Source: a virus | IMG/VR virus record: IMGVR_UViG_3300044859_001932 | Coordinates: 1 to 57,680 of that record | Direction: 5' to 3' (one strand) | DNA length: 57,680 nt | Shown here: piece by piece, positions 45,164-52,520 of the stretch | Position numbering within the stretch: position 1 is the first letter of the stretch | How the letters are laid out: every line of letters begins with the position of its first letter | Made by a program: the position numbers and the translations under genes | Notes under the pieces: model-generated | Seen by the model: only the letters and a program-made list of their open reading frames with translations | The model's database searches: none | What the model was told of the DNA's origin: nothing

Positions 45164-45958
45164 TTACATATTAGACTGCTTCAATATGCCTTTCTCACTA
45201 TTAAAGCAATGTAACGAAGTTATGTGCATAACAAAGTAACCTGGGGTAACATCTGACCATCTTTCAGGATCTCTTTGTTTTAGGTTGTCTAATAACCACA
45301 TAAGTTTTCTGCATGCCATATAAACATCGTCTCTAAAGTGTCTTATATAATCGCATGACCTTATGTAATATGTCATATGTAACCAATTTCCTCTTCGAAT
45401 AAACTGATACCCTAAAGTACATGGTACACGTTCTCCGTGAACCGTTCCAGTATCTTCGGGAAACCAAATAGGTAAAAATGCTTGTCTGGTAAAAGGTTCT
45501 CTCTCCATAAGATCTAGTACATCTCCAAAATCTCCATATTCGTATCTAATCCCTTTATTGGGTTCATCTATATGTTCGAATTTATCACCAGCAAATTTAG
45601 GCCAGATTCTCTCTGGATATGTATGGGAGAATTCACTATGTCCACCAAATTGAGCATTATTCTTCTGAGCAAAAGGCCATCTAACATGTGAAGGTGGTGG
45701 ATTTAAAGGCTGGCCCCCAATTCTTTCTTCGAAATGTTCATCTGCCCAGGGAAGATTTGGTCTGATCTCAGTTACTAGCTCATCTATGGTGTGTGGCATA
45801 AAAAACTGGAAAGAATGGTTCATGGTCTCCCACATATCATCAGGAGATTCTATCCCCTGCCATTTTTCTGTTTTGACTACATAACCGTGATTAAATAATT
45901 GATCCTTGGTCCATTTAATCGATTCATTCGGTTTGAAAAAAGTTTTTATGCCTCCCAT
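45164..45958 (-). CDS. Thymidylate synthase/hydroxymethylase superfamily protein, 264 aa
   Basis: A divergent member of the ThyA fold. The catalytic cysteine is in GERVPCTLGYQFIRRGNWLH (C180), followed by MTYYIRSCDYIRHFRDD (R200, S201, D203), the nucleotide-phosphate and folate region. Earlier SHTYPERIWPKFAGDK and FTRQAFLPIWFPED take the place of YGxQWR and SRR. It differs strongly from the canonical ThyA at 26778, so it may be a dCMP/dUMP hydroxymethylase-like enzyme used for modified bases in phage DNA, or a non-standard synthase. No kinase specific for modified nucleotides is in the window. Activity inferred. Confidence 0.8.
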   Translation of the reverse strand: MGGIKTFFKPNESIKWTKDQLFNHGYVVKTEKWQGIESPDDMWETMNHSFQFFMPHTIDELVTEIRPNLPWADEHFEERIGGQPLNPPPSHVRWPFAQKNNAQFGGHSEFSHTYPERIWPKFAGDKFEHIDEPNKGIRYEYGDFGDVLDLMEREPFTRQAFLPIWFPEDTGTVHGERVPCTLGYQFIRRGNWLHMTYYIRSCDYIRHFRDDVYMACRKLMWLLDNLKQRDPERWSDVTPGYFVMHITSLHCFNSEKGILKQSNM

Positions 45959-46004
45959 TTTTTAGTTTATAAAGGTTTTAGAATAAAGTGAGAAATAAAT
46001 TTCA

Positions 46005-46664
46005 CTATACGTGTAAAATTACTGGAGAATTTCTAACTTCATAATAGAAATCCAGAACGCTAGCATTTACGTAGATTATATTATCCTTTTCGGCTATGCC
46101 CGAAGCCTCGTGGATATGACCAAAAACATGAATCTTTAAATCCGAAAGATCCTTTATTTTATTGGCTAATCTAGGGCATCCAACTCTAAGTCCCGTTTTA
46201 GTAGCATCGAGTGTTAGGTATGGAGGACCGTGGGTTATCAGAACATTGATGTTATTAGGTATAAGATCCCAATGTCTATTTATTTCATCCTCGACTCTAT
46301 TGAATGCCCAATTATGAAACCAAGGTGTTACTGGGCTACCCCAGAATTTTAAACCTTCCAATTCCACCCCGCTATCATTAAGGTATATGATGTCAGAGCC
46401 TATCCTATCTAAGATCTCTTTCGATTTCTCAGGATCCTGCTCAAACAAAAAATCATGATTGCCTGCAATCATGATTTTATTCTTAAACGGTAAACTTTTA
46501 TACCACTCGATAAATTCTTCAACTTCCCAAACTTTCCCCCTGTATGAAATGTCACCCGCATGAACTATTATTGAATCCGGATAATCGTTGTATATTTGTT
46601 TTAAATCGGCATCTATCTCAAGGTGTTTGGTGTGGGTATCCGAGATTAAAACTAAAGTTGACAT
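46005..46664 (-). CDS. Metallophosphoesterase, 219 aa
   Basis: Start at ATG 46664 (MSTLVLISDTHTKHLEID). Motifs LISDTHTKH, VHAGDISYRG, MIAGNHDFLF, LITHGPPYLTLD and VFGHIHEASG give a full calcineurin-like metal site. This small single-domain form is common in eukaryotes, bacteria and large phages (YfcE/MPPED-like). Substrate unknown; third phosphoesterase in the window, not similar in detail to the LpxH-like or A1-like ones. Confidence 0.85.
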   Translation of the reverse strand: MSTLVLISDTHTKHLEIDADLKQIYNDYPDSIIVHAGDISYRGKVWEVEEFIEWYKSLPFKNKIMIAGNHDFLFEQDPEKSKEILDRIGSDIIYLNDSGVELEGLKFWGSPVTPWFHNWAFNRVEDEINRHWDLIPNNINVLITHGPPYLTLDATKTGLRVGCPRLANKIKDLSDLKIHVFGHIHEASGIAEKDNIIYVNASVLDFYYEVRNSPVILHV

Positions 46665-46677
46665 AGATTTATATTTC

Positions 46678-47001
46678 CTAGTTAGTTGATCCGCTGGCAT
46701 TATTAGTGTCATTTACATTTTTTAAAGATTCAGATACTATTGGCTTTTTATCAACGTTAACGTGTTTTCTGTTGCAAGCCTGTGGGGGCTTTACATAGGT
46801 TGTATCATGGACGTAAACCTTCTCTGGCTTAGGACAAACGTGTTCTACCATTACTTGATTTACCTTGACAGATACGCTATCTTTCTTTTTCAATGTCGCA
46901 TATAAAGTTCCGACAATAAACATGGTAATAATAAAAAATATTAACGATAATGGGATAACACCTGTCCAAAATACTTTTCTAAAGTTATTGCTCTTTTTCA
47001 T
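46678..47001 (-). CDS. Single-span membrane protein with Cys-containing outer part, 107 aa
   Basis: One transmembrane helix (IPLSLIFFIITMFIVGTLYA), then a polar domain with HVCPKPEKVYVHDTTYVKPP and QACNRKH, and a Ser/Asn-rich end. The topology (short cytoplasmic N terminus, periplasmic C-terminal part with two Cys and Pro) resembles an inner-membrane spanin or signal-anchored protein. Not recognised. Confidence 0.6.
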   Translation of the reverse strand: MKKSNNFRKVFWTGVIPLSLIFFIITMFIVGTLYATLKKKDSVSVKVNQVMVEHVCPKPEKVYVHDTTYVKPPQACNRKHVNVDKKPIVSESLKNVNDTNNASGSTN

Positions 47002-47407
47002 TTAGTTTTTTTATGATTTCTTTAAGACTATGTTGAACATTATTTCTATACTCCCTTTCCATTTGGGTTCTTCTTTTTTCTACCTCCTCTATAAAAGTTT
47101 CAGTTAGCATTTTTTCAGATTTTTGTGAAAGCGGAACGTTATATCCATAGACATGATTTACTATCGATATCTGATTGTTTCCTAAAACTAAAAGCATTGA
47201 CTTATCATGAGCTCTTATGTAGTATTTACCTGACAGTGGTGAGGTAAGAAGCTCTGACTCAGGCTCCTTTAAAAGTTTCCTAAATATGGCTGATGTTTCT
47301 TTTTCGCTCTCGTCCATTTTGGAGTAATTTAAAGGATTCATCAGACGAGAAAATTTAATTCCTATTTTCTGGGTAATTCTTTTTAGAGTATGAATTCGGT
47401 TGTCCAT
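46985..47407 (-). CDS. Hypothetical protein, 140 aa
   Basis: Basic N terminus (RIHTLKRITQKIGIKFSRLM), a beta-rich middle (LTSPLSGKYYIRAHDKSMLL, VNHVYGYNVPLSQKSEKM), and a helical Glu/Lys-rich C terminus. Not recognised. It overlaps the membrane protein start by 17 bp and follows promoter module P7. Confidence 0.65.
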   Translation of the reverse strand: MDNRIHTLKRITQKIGIKFSRLMNPLNYSKMDESEKETSAIFRKLLKEPESELLTSPLSGKYYIRAHDKSMLLVLGNNQISIVNHVYGYNVPLSQKSEKMLTETFIEEVEKRRTQMEREYRNNVQHSLKEIIKKLNEKEQ

Positions 47408-47445
47408 TTTTTTAATTTATTGATTATTACTTTTTTTATTTTATG

Positions 47446-47477
47446 CAAATTTATATAGTGACCGCGGATAAAAAAAA
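47446..47477 (-). promoter_or_regulatory. 32-nt phage promoter module P7
   Basis: Minus strand: eight T, A, TCCGCGG, then a perfect -7 box TAAATTTG (47446-47453), 38 bp before the 140-aa gene. Spacing exactly as the other modules. Confidence 0.65.
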
Positions 47478-47486
47478 TATTTCCAT

Positions 47487-47525
47487 AAAAAAACCTGCTA
47501 ATTTATAATATTAGCAGGTTTTTTA
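47487..47525 (-). terminator. Rho-independent terminator
   Basis: AAAAAACCTGCTAAT/ATTAGCAGGTTTTTT, a strong symmetric stem, 18 bp after the stop of the 100-aa gene and just upstream of module P7. Confidence 0.85.
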
Positions 47526-47543
47526 ATATAGTTTCGCTATCGA

Positions 47544-47846
47544 TTAGCTTAAAAGCATATCGTTTCCTTTATCCTTTGGCTTTCTTTCTTTCTTAATTGA
47601 AATTTCTTTTTTAACTGGCTTAGCTTTAGGCTTCTTTACCGCTTTTGGTTTCACCTGTTTTTCTTTAGTTTCGGATTTTTTCAATTTCTGTGTAGGTAAA
47701 GGTTCTTCCAATATAACGTGGGATTCTTTCTCGGTAACCTCTGATACTGTTACTTCTGGTTCTGTTAATTCTTTTTTTCTGTTAAATAATAAATATCCAA
47801 TATAGGAAACTGCCAATAGGATTAATAAGACGATTAAGGTTTGCAT
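47544..47846 (-). CDS. Membrane-anchored Lys/Pro-rich protein, 100 aa
   Basis: N-terminal transmembrane helix (MQTLIVLLILLAVSYIGYLLF), an acidic segment, then a long Lys-rich disordered tail (KKPKAKPVKKEISIKKERKP). The orientation would put the basic tail in the cytoplasm, where it might bind nucleic acid at the membrane. Not recognised. GATATATA element upstream, terminator downstream. Confidence 0.7.
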   Translation of the reverse strand: MQTLIVLLILLAVSYIGYLLFNRKKELTEPEVTVSEVTEKESHVILEEPLPTQKLKKSETKEKQVKPKAVKKPKAKPVKKEISIKKERKPKDKGNDMLLS

Positions 47847-47871
47847 AAATTTAGTTTTTTAATTTGGTTAT

Positions 47872-47879
47872 TATATATC
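47872..47879 (-). promoter_or_regulatory. GATATATA element, possible late promoter
   Basis: Minus-strand octamer 25 bp before the 100-aa membrane-anchored protein gene. Confidence 0.45.
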
Positions 47880-47933
47880 GATTACGCTGATTTGTTTCAA
47901 AAATTATTCTTCCGATTGAAGTAATTTTATGCT

Positions 47934-48776
47934 TTAATTCAACCTGTTTAAATTAACGTGGGTCCAGGTATCACCCCGATTTATTCTTCTAATTGTTGTT
48001 ATTGATGTTTGAAAAATTTTAGCTATTTCGGATACCCTGATATTACAAGATAACATATTTTTTATTTCAATAACTTGAGATTCTATCAATTTAACAGTAG
48101 ATCCAGCTGAATCTGGGAATCTTCCCCCTTCCCATCCTAAATCTATATACTTTTCATATTCAGATGAATCTATTTTTATACATTCCATAGTTTCTATATT
48201 CTTTATCCATTTCTTCCCGAATTGGGAATTTTTATTACCTACTCCATTCAATTTCTTTGATTCCCTCATCTTTAAAATAGTTTCATGTGTATGTGTTTTA
48301 TCTTTAAAAAAACCCATTTTAAGAACTCCGGATTCTTGCAATTCTTTGCATCTAGCAACTCCCTTTTCTCTACATTTTTTCGTGTTATCGATAAAATTAT
48401 CTCTATACTCTTTATCTTTCAGTTTTTCCTGGAATGCTTTATTTCCAGCTTCGCAAAAATCCTTTAGATGCTTTTCGTTTATTATTCCCCCGCCTCCCCC
48501 TGGTTGTATATTCATACACATAGGGTCGTTAATTAATTCCTCATTAACCAATTGGATTTCTCTATTTCTTAAATCCTCTCTAGTTTCAAGGAATTCCAAA
48601 ATATTCTTTCTGTGTGCATCTTTACCGTGCTTCTTAACAGAATTTTTGATTCTTTTTCCGCCACCCATATAACCGTCATTCAGATTATCTGTTGAGTGCA
48701 TTCCAATATAATATCTTTGATTTTTAATACACGTAATCATGTAGATGTAGTGATATTTGTGGGTTTCCCTTGCCAT
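47934..48776 (-). CDS. GIY-YIG homing endonuclease, 280 aa
   Basis: Residues 8-95 are a GIY-YIG nuclease domain (HKYHYIYMITCIKNQRYYIG, then GYMGGGKRIKNSVKKHG and the catalytic Glu region RDLRNREIQL is replaced by EDLRNREIQLVNEELI). The C-terminal part has NUMOD-like DNA-binding modules (KKWIKNIETMECIKI) and a helix-turn-helix IRVSEIAKIFQTSITTIRRI. This is the SegA-type of T4-like phages. It sits 54 bp from the tmRNA gene, typical of a homing enzyme beside a conserved RNA locus. Confidence 0.88.
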   Translation of the reverse strand: MARETHKYHYIYMITCIKNQRYYIGMHSTDNLNDGYMGGGKRIKNSVKKHGKDAHRKNILEFLETREDLRNREIQLVNEELINDPMCMNIQPGGGGGIINEKHLKDFCEAGNKAFQEKLKDKEYRDNFIDNTKKCREKGVARCKELQESGVLKMGFFKDKTHTHETILKMRESKKLNGVGNKNSQFGKKWIKNIETMECIKIDSSEYEKYIDLGWEGGRFPDSAGSTVKLIESQVIEIKNMLSCNIRVSEIAKIFQTSITTIRRINRGDTWTHVNLNRLN

Positions 48777-48797
48777 ATTCGTAACCTTTATTTAGAC

Positions 48798-48805
48798 TAT
48801 ATATC
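48798..48805 (-). promoter_or_regulatory. GATATATA element
   Basis: Minus-strand octamer 21 bp before the GIY-YIG gene, 24 bp from the tmRNA 3' end. Confidence 0.4.
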
Positions 48806-48829
48806 TAAACAAAGGTACGAAATGGGGGC

Positions 48830-49295
48830 GGTGGATCCGCAGGGAGTCGAACCCTGGTCTCCTTCAGTTAACTCAAAGAATTCATTCACAGGCTTAGAAA
48901 GTTTTTTATAAACTTACAAACTAATCGGGTTTATGACACCAGCAAACATTTTGCTGTCTTTTAGTGACTTACAGCGTCAGTCAGAGAACTTACGTTAACA
49001 GCGATCTTAAGGGTATTGATGTTATCTCAGGGTTACTGATCATAAGCTCTACTTTTTTTGGTACTGTTAACCCTTTTTCCCAACGTCACATTTTTTTAAA
49101 CGGAGTAAGTGAGACTCCGGAGGTTATGCAGCGTAAGCGTACTCAACCTCAGTTACAGGAGTACCAAACGAGTTGATAGCGTCCCAAACTGATTTTTTGC
49201 CATTTATAGCTTTATATAGGTTATTAAAGTGTTTCCAATACTAACACTGCCTGCATTCAAAGAACTACGCCTGCGGATCAATTCCGGTCGGACCC
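48830..49295 (-). ncRNA. ssrA: tmRNA (trans-translation RNA)
   Basis: About 466 nt on the minus strand. The ends pair as a tRNA acceptor: GGGTCCG at the 5' end (49295 downward) with CGGATCC, then A and CC at the 3' end (48839-48830); CC is encoded but the terminal A is not. A T-arm with CAGGGTTCGACTCCCTG precedes the 3' end. The tag reading frame ends GTTGAGTACGCTTACGCTGC then ATAA, giving VEYAYAA before the stop, like the YALAA/AYAA tags of bacteria. Upstream in the same frame stands FGTPVTE; the resume codon cannot be fixed. A GTGTT/AACAC hairpin fits pseudoknot 1. It would rescue stalled ribosomes with an altered tag. Confidence 0.9.
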
Positions 49296-49350
49296 ATTTA
49301 TTATGTATCTATAGATTAAGCTGGATTATTTGTTTCGGTGACATATCACT

Positions 49351-50163
49351 CTATAAATAACCCTTTATATTATTGTACGTAGCCAACGCCTTATACTTTC
49401 TCACATCTTCTGGTGGTAGATTAGTCATTTGTTTATACATTAACCCCCTATCCTCATGCACCATCTCCGGCCAGTGTTCTTCTAGAGCCTGCTGATAACC
49501 TATTCCGCTTTTCATTAGCGCAAAGATGGCGTCTAAAGTTGTTTCAGAGACTGGATTGTCATAACAATAGAAACCCCCGTCAACACTCTTAGGTGCTCCC
49601 TCCAGTGAGGTGAGCTGATTACCATCACACCAGAAATCCCCAACAACGCTCTGAGGTGCTCCCTCCAGTGAGGTGAGCTGATTGCCATCACACCAGAAAT
49701 TCCCACCAACGCTCTGAGGTGCTCCCTCCAGTGAGGTGAGCTGATTGTTACGACACCAGAAATCCCCACCAACGCTCTGAGGTGCTCCCACCAGTGAGGT
49801 GAGCTGATTACCATCACACGAGAAACCCCGGCCAACGGTCTGAGGTGCTCCCACCAGTGTGGTGAGTCGATTACCACTACACCAGAAATTCCCAACAACG
49901 CTCTGAGGTGCTCCCTCCAGTGTGGTGAGCTGATTGTTACGACACCAGAAACCCCCACTCACGTCTCCGAACTTAACACCTTTAAAATCTGTCAGACCCT
50001 GGTCGCTACAATCGAAATTCCCATCCACATCAACAAAACCTGTAGATGAATTAAGCTTCCAGCTCCCATCTGCACATTCATCCAGCCAGCTGATCTGATC
50101 TTCAGTGAACACAGTTTTAATAGGTTCAGATTCAAATATTTGATACTCCCTAATGTACTTCAT
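49351..50163 (-). CDS. Leucine-rich-repeat-like protein with targeting-like N terminus, 270 aa
   Basis: The start is at ATG 50163 (MKYIREYQIFESEPIKTV), where the pattern IFE/S fits a capsid-targeting cut. Residues about 55-200 are repeats of 21 aa of the type FWCDGNQLTSLEGAPQSVGG, six near-identical copies plus divergent end copies; such repeats form an LRR-like solenoid and occur in T4-like phages. The C-terminal 70 residues are helical (LMKSGIGYQQALEEHWPEMV). The DNA copies are 63 bp and nearly identical, so copy number can change by slippage. Possibly an adhesin-like or injected protein. Confidence 0.82.
   Translation of the reverse strand: MKYIREYQIFESEPIKTVFTEDQISWLDECADGSWKLNSSTGFVDVDGNFDCSDQGLTDFKGVKFGDVSGGFWCRNNQLTTLEGAPQSVVGNFWCSGNRLTTLVGAPQTVGRGFSCDGNQLTSLVGAPQSVGGDFWCRNNQLTSLEGAPQSVGGNFWCDGNQLTSLEGAPQSVVGDFWCDGNQLTSLEGAPKSVDGGFYCYDNPVSETTLDAIFALMKSGIGYQQALEEHWPEMVHEDRGLMYKQMTNLPPEDVRKYKALATYNNIKGYL
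49588..49965. repeat. 63-bp tandem repeat, six copies
   Basis: Units such as CTCCAGTGAGGTGAGCTGAT recur at 63-bp steps through the repeat-protein gene, with few base changes. Because 63 is a multiple of three, alternative frames also stay open, which explains the 141-codon shadow frame at 49533-49958. Confidence 0.85.
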
Positions 50164-50291
50164 GCTTTTATATATTCGCAAAAACAAATTAATCAGATCT
50201 TCTTTCAAAATATTTATAGTGTTCTTTAGTCGTTTCTGTACACTTATCTTATAAGCTCATCAACATTTCTATATAATGCGAGCTAAAACTA

Positions 50292-50330
50292 TGATCTATT
50301 AGATCAGCATTCGTATAATTTAGCGGATGC
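50292..50330. repeat. Two consecutive hairpins downstream of the 305-aa gene
   Basis: TGATCTATTAGATCA (15-bp palindrome at 50292-50306) is directly followed by GCATTCGTATAATTTAGCGG then ATGC (50307-50330), which folds with GCATTCG/CGGATGC. Minus-strand side has no T-run, so this is not a classic terminator. Role unknown. Confidence 0.4.
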
Positions 50331-50338
50331 TCAATCTT

Positions 50339-51256
50339 TTATTTTGATCCGTATAATTCTCTGTTCTTAATGACACATTCTATTATATGATCCTTCAGAT
50401 TTAATCTCGATGATATCAGATTAGCAAACAACGACTGTTCTTCCTCTTCTATGTTAAATATTCTTTTCTTAAACCCCCATACATGGAGAAATCCCCTTTC
50501 GCTAATTTCATCTATATCGGAATCCTCAAAATAGCATTTGGTTTTTCTTAGCTTATCCTCAGGCTGATATATTCCACTTATGAGCGAAGCAACTTTAAGC
50601 TCTTTCTCTTTAGCGAACTCGTATAGAAATCTTTGCTCGGGTAGCAATATGTAACCCAATTCAAATGCTGGATTTATTTTGTCCGTGCCGTGAATAAAAT
50701 TCAAGGCCTCTGTAGCATATTCTTTTGCGATTTGGATGTCTCTAAAGTAAAGTAAACTGGTGTTATAAGCTCTTTTATCCCATCTAAATCCATATCTGCT
50801 TGTAAAGTAACCCTTTGTGTCCACTAATTCAGGATCCGGATAATGAACAAGATCGTGATCTAGTATTGCTTCTGCATGCGCACAGAATACGTCACAATCG
50901 GAAAAATCAATCTCAAATCTAACTTCGGCGTCAAGATCAATCATTAAAAATTTTTCTTCCATATCATTTATAGCCATAAATTTCCCTGCTGACCAAAATA
51001 TGGATGGATCAAATTCTGGATTGGTTGGTAAGATGGGTCTTATCTCATCGAAGCATTTATCTAATCCAACCTCCTTGTAATACTCGTGGATTTCTGGGTC
51101 GCAATATAAAATGGGACTTAGGCTATTGTACTCCTTGCAAAAATTCGTTGATCTCACAATCATAGCAATCTCCCAAGGCTTTTTGAACTTGCTAATCGCT
51201 CCTCTTTTTTTTCTTGGCATAAACCAATCAACATATATTGATTTAGTTGGTCTCAT
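50339..51256 (-). CDS. Glycosyltransferase-like protein (DUF6734-like), 305 aa
   Basis: Starts SIYVDWFMPRKKRGAISKFK and has KPWEIAMIVRSTNFCKEYN, IFWSAGKFMAINDMEEKFL, then MIDLDAEVRFEIDF with a D-x-D motif and FTSRYGFRWDKRAYNTSLLY. The layout (a D-x-D strand, later HVWGFKKRIF) resembles a GT-A-like family of the Bacteroidota that I recall as DUF6734. No membrane helix. It may add to the glycan pathway coded at 35-39 kb. Moderate confidence. Confidence 0.65.
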   Translation of the reverse strand: MRPTKSIYVDWFMPRKKRGAISKFKKPWEIAMIVRSTNFCKEYNSLSPILYCDPEIHEYYKEVGLDKCFDEIRPILPTNPEFDPSIFWSAGKFMAINDMEEKFLMIDLDAEVRFEIDFSDCDVFCAHAEAILDHDLVHYPDPELVDTKGYFTSRYGFRWDKRAYNTSLLYFRDIQIAKEYATEALNFIHGTDKINPAFELGYILLPEQRFLYEFAKEKELKVASLISGIYQPEDKLRKTKCYFEDSDIDEISERGFLHVWGFKKRIFNIEEEEQSLFANLISSRLNLKDHIIECVIKNRELYGSK

Positions 51257-51272
51257 TAATTAAAATTATCTG

Positions 51273-51341
51273 TTACTTTTCTTCCTCAAGTAGCCAAAAT
51301 GCAATAACGAAAAGGCAGGCTAACAATAAAACTTCCACCAT
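51273..51341 (-). CDS. 22-aa membrane peptide, doubtful
   Basis: MVEVLLLACLFVIAFWLLEE then EK: one hydrophobic helix with an acidic end. It sits 3 bp after the transglycosylase gene. Too short to be certain; similar in style to small toxic or regulatory membrane peptides. Confidence 0.3.
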   Translation of the reverse strand: MVEVLLLACLFVIAFWLLEEEK

Positions 51342-51344
51342 AAT

Positions 51345-51866
51345 TTATCTTACTTTATAATTGTAAACATCCAAAGCATACTGATTCACCATCGGTCTTC
51401 CTGTATTATAAGCACCAAATACTAATTTCCAATCACCATAGTTTTTATATAGGTGTTTCAGTAATTTCATACTAGTTTCAATATTAAACCTTATGTCGGT
51501 TTTAAGATTGTTTTTATTGATAACCTTATCTTTCCACATCATTCTAGCAGTTGCAGGCATTATTTGCATTGGACCTACTGCTCCGACACAGCTTTCTTGG
51601 CTCGGATTGTATTTCCATTGAAATGGTCCTTCGTATCTCGTTTCTTTCCATGCTACACCAAAAGCGTAGTTTCTTGGTATTCCGTATTGTTCGGAATATT
51701 TTTCAATGTAATAATACATTTGAAGGCAAGGAGGGGATTGAGAATTTATAGGATTCCCCTTTACTGCTATCTCTGCTTCGTTCTCTATCTCTTTTGTTTC
51801 AAAGTAAAAGAACGTAAGTATTGACAGCATAATTGCACCCAAGAGTGTGTATATCCACCTTAACAT
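51345..51866 (-). CDS. Membrane-anchored lytic transglycosylase (SLT domain), 173 aa
   Basis: One N-terminal transmembrane helix (WIYTLLGAIMLSILTFFYF), then an SLT/goose-lysozyme-like domain: GVAWKETRYEGP with the catalytic Glu, CVGAVGPMQIMPATARMMW, NIETSMKLLKHLYKNYGDW and VFGAYNTGRP. It cleaves the glycan strand of peptidoglycan in the periplasm. In phages such enzymes open the wall for DNA entry or assembly. It shares one base with the upstream gene. Confidence 0.9.
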   Translation of the reverse strand: MLRWIYTLLGAIMLSILTFFYFETKEIENEAEIAVKGNPINSQSPPCLQMYYYIEKYSEQYGIPRNYAFGVAWKETRYEGPFQWKYNPSQESCVGAVGPMQIMPATARMMWKDKVINKNNLKTDIRFNIETSMKLLKHLYKNYGDWKLVFGAYNTGRPMVNQYALDVYNYKVR

Positions 51867-52192
51867 TATTTACCTTTTTGATCATTATAGATCTGATTAG
51901 CACGTTGTGTGAAGATGATGTCCATTATATCTTTACTGTATAGCTGGTAAGAACCTGATTTAATGTCCATCAACATTAATTCATTATCATTAACATATAC
52001 CTTAGTCTCCTTAGCAGTTTTTGGAGTCTGCATCTTATGAGTTTTTAGAGTCATCTCGTATCTGTGATAGATCTCTGATGTTGCATAACCTGAAGCCATC
52101 GCGGTAAAGATAACAGCTACTCTACCTAAATTGTTAAAGAATTTTTTTAAATGCTCAGTAAAGGTCTTGAAGTTAAAATTTTGCTTTTCCAT
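51866..52192 (-). CDS. Hypothetical membrane protein, 108 aa
   Basis: An N-terminal NFNFKTFTEHLKKFFNNLGR amphipathic segment, one hydrophobic segment (AVIFTAMASGYATSEIY), then a soluble C-terminal part. The start resembles the targeting-type F-x-x-F pattern but lacks the cut site. Not recognised. First gene after promoter module P8. Confidence 0.6.
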   Translation of the reverse strand: MEKQNFNFKTFTEHLKKFFNNLGRVAVIFTAMASGYATSEIYHRYEMTLKTHKMQTPKTAKETKVYVNDNELMLMDIKSGSYQLYSKDIMDIIFTQRANQIYNDQKGK

Positions 52193-52212
52193 ATTTTTTT
52201 TAAAGATTTAAG

Positions 52213-52244
52213 CAAATATAAGACCAGTACTCGGGATAAAAAAA
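52213..52244 (-). promoter_or_regulatory. 32-nt phage promoter module P8
   Basis: Minus strand: seven T, A, TCCCGAG, then a perfect -7 box TATATTTG (52213-52220), 20 bp before the ATG at 52192. The best-preserved of the eight modules with P4. Confidence 0.68.
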
Positions 52245-52301
52245 TTTTTCAAATATTATTCATATCAAGGTATAAATCTCCAATCTCTAAGATCAATAGT
52301 G

Positions 52302-52361
52302 ACATCTAAAAGTTCCGGCGGCAATAGCTAATTGATGTCAGCTATTTTAATATTTAGATGT
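52302..52361. other. Nested hairpin in a 328-bp non-coding region
   Basis: The outer stem ACATCTAAA (52302-52310) pairs with TTTAGATGT (52353-52361), and the inner stem AATAGCT (52323-52329) with AGCTATT (52340-52346). The region 52193-52520 has no ORF above 30 codons. It could be a small RNA, a leader structure or a terminator (plus-strand T-rich tail). The rest of the region, apart from module P8, shows nothing recognisable. Confidence 0.4.
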
Positions 52362-52520
52362 GCTAGGTTAGATAGCTGTACTTTAGCCATAACGTATCCA
52401 AGCTCGGTTAAATAAATGTCAACTTTTTTCCTTGGCTATGAATCTAATAATTGTTCTATTTATGATATATTGTTGGTTTAGTATTCCAAAGTATATCGTT
52501 AGCAAATAAAAAAACTAGGT

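Noticed and set aside
48696-48911. Plus-strand ORF containing VDPQGVEPWSPS
   Set aside because: It covers the tRNA-like 3' end of the tmRNA in antisense; the familiar protein-like words come from the acceptor and T-arm.
48830-49295. A tRNA gene
   Set aside because: The T-arm and acceptor look like a tRNA, but the D/anticodon part is replaced by a long insert with a tag reading frame; tmRNA fits.
49533-49958. Long open frame (141 codons) inside the repeat gene
   Set aside because: It is open only because the 63-bp repeat unit keeps all three frames in phase; the protein is a monotonous SSPHWREHL repeat and the true gene uses another frame with a sensible start and end.
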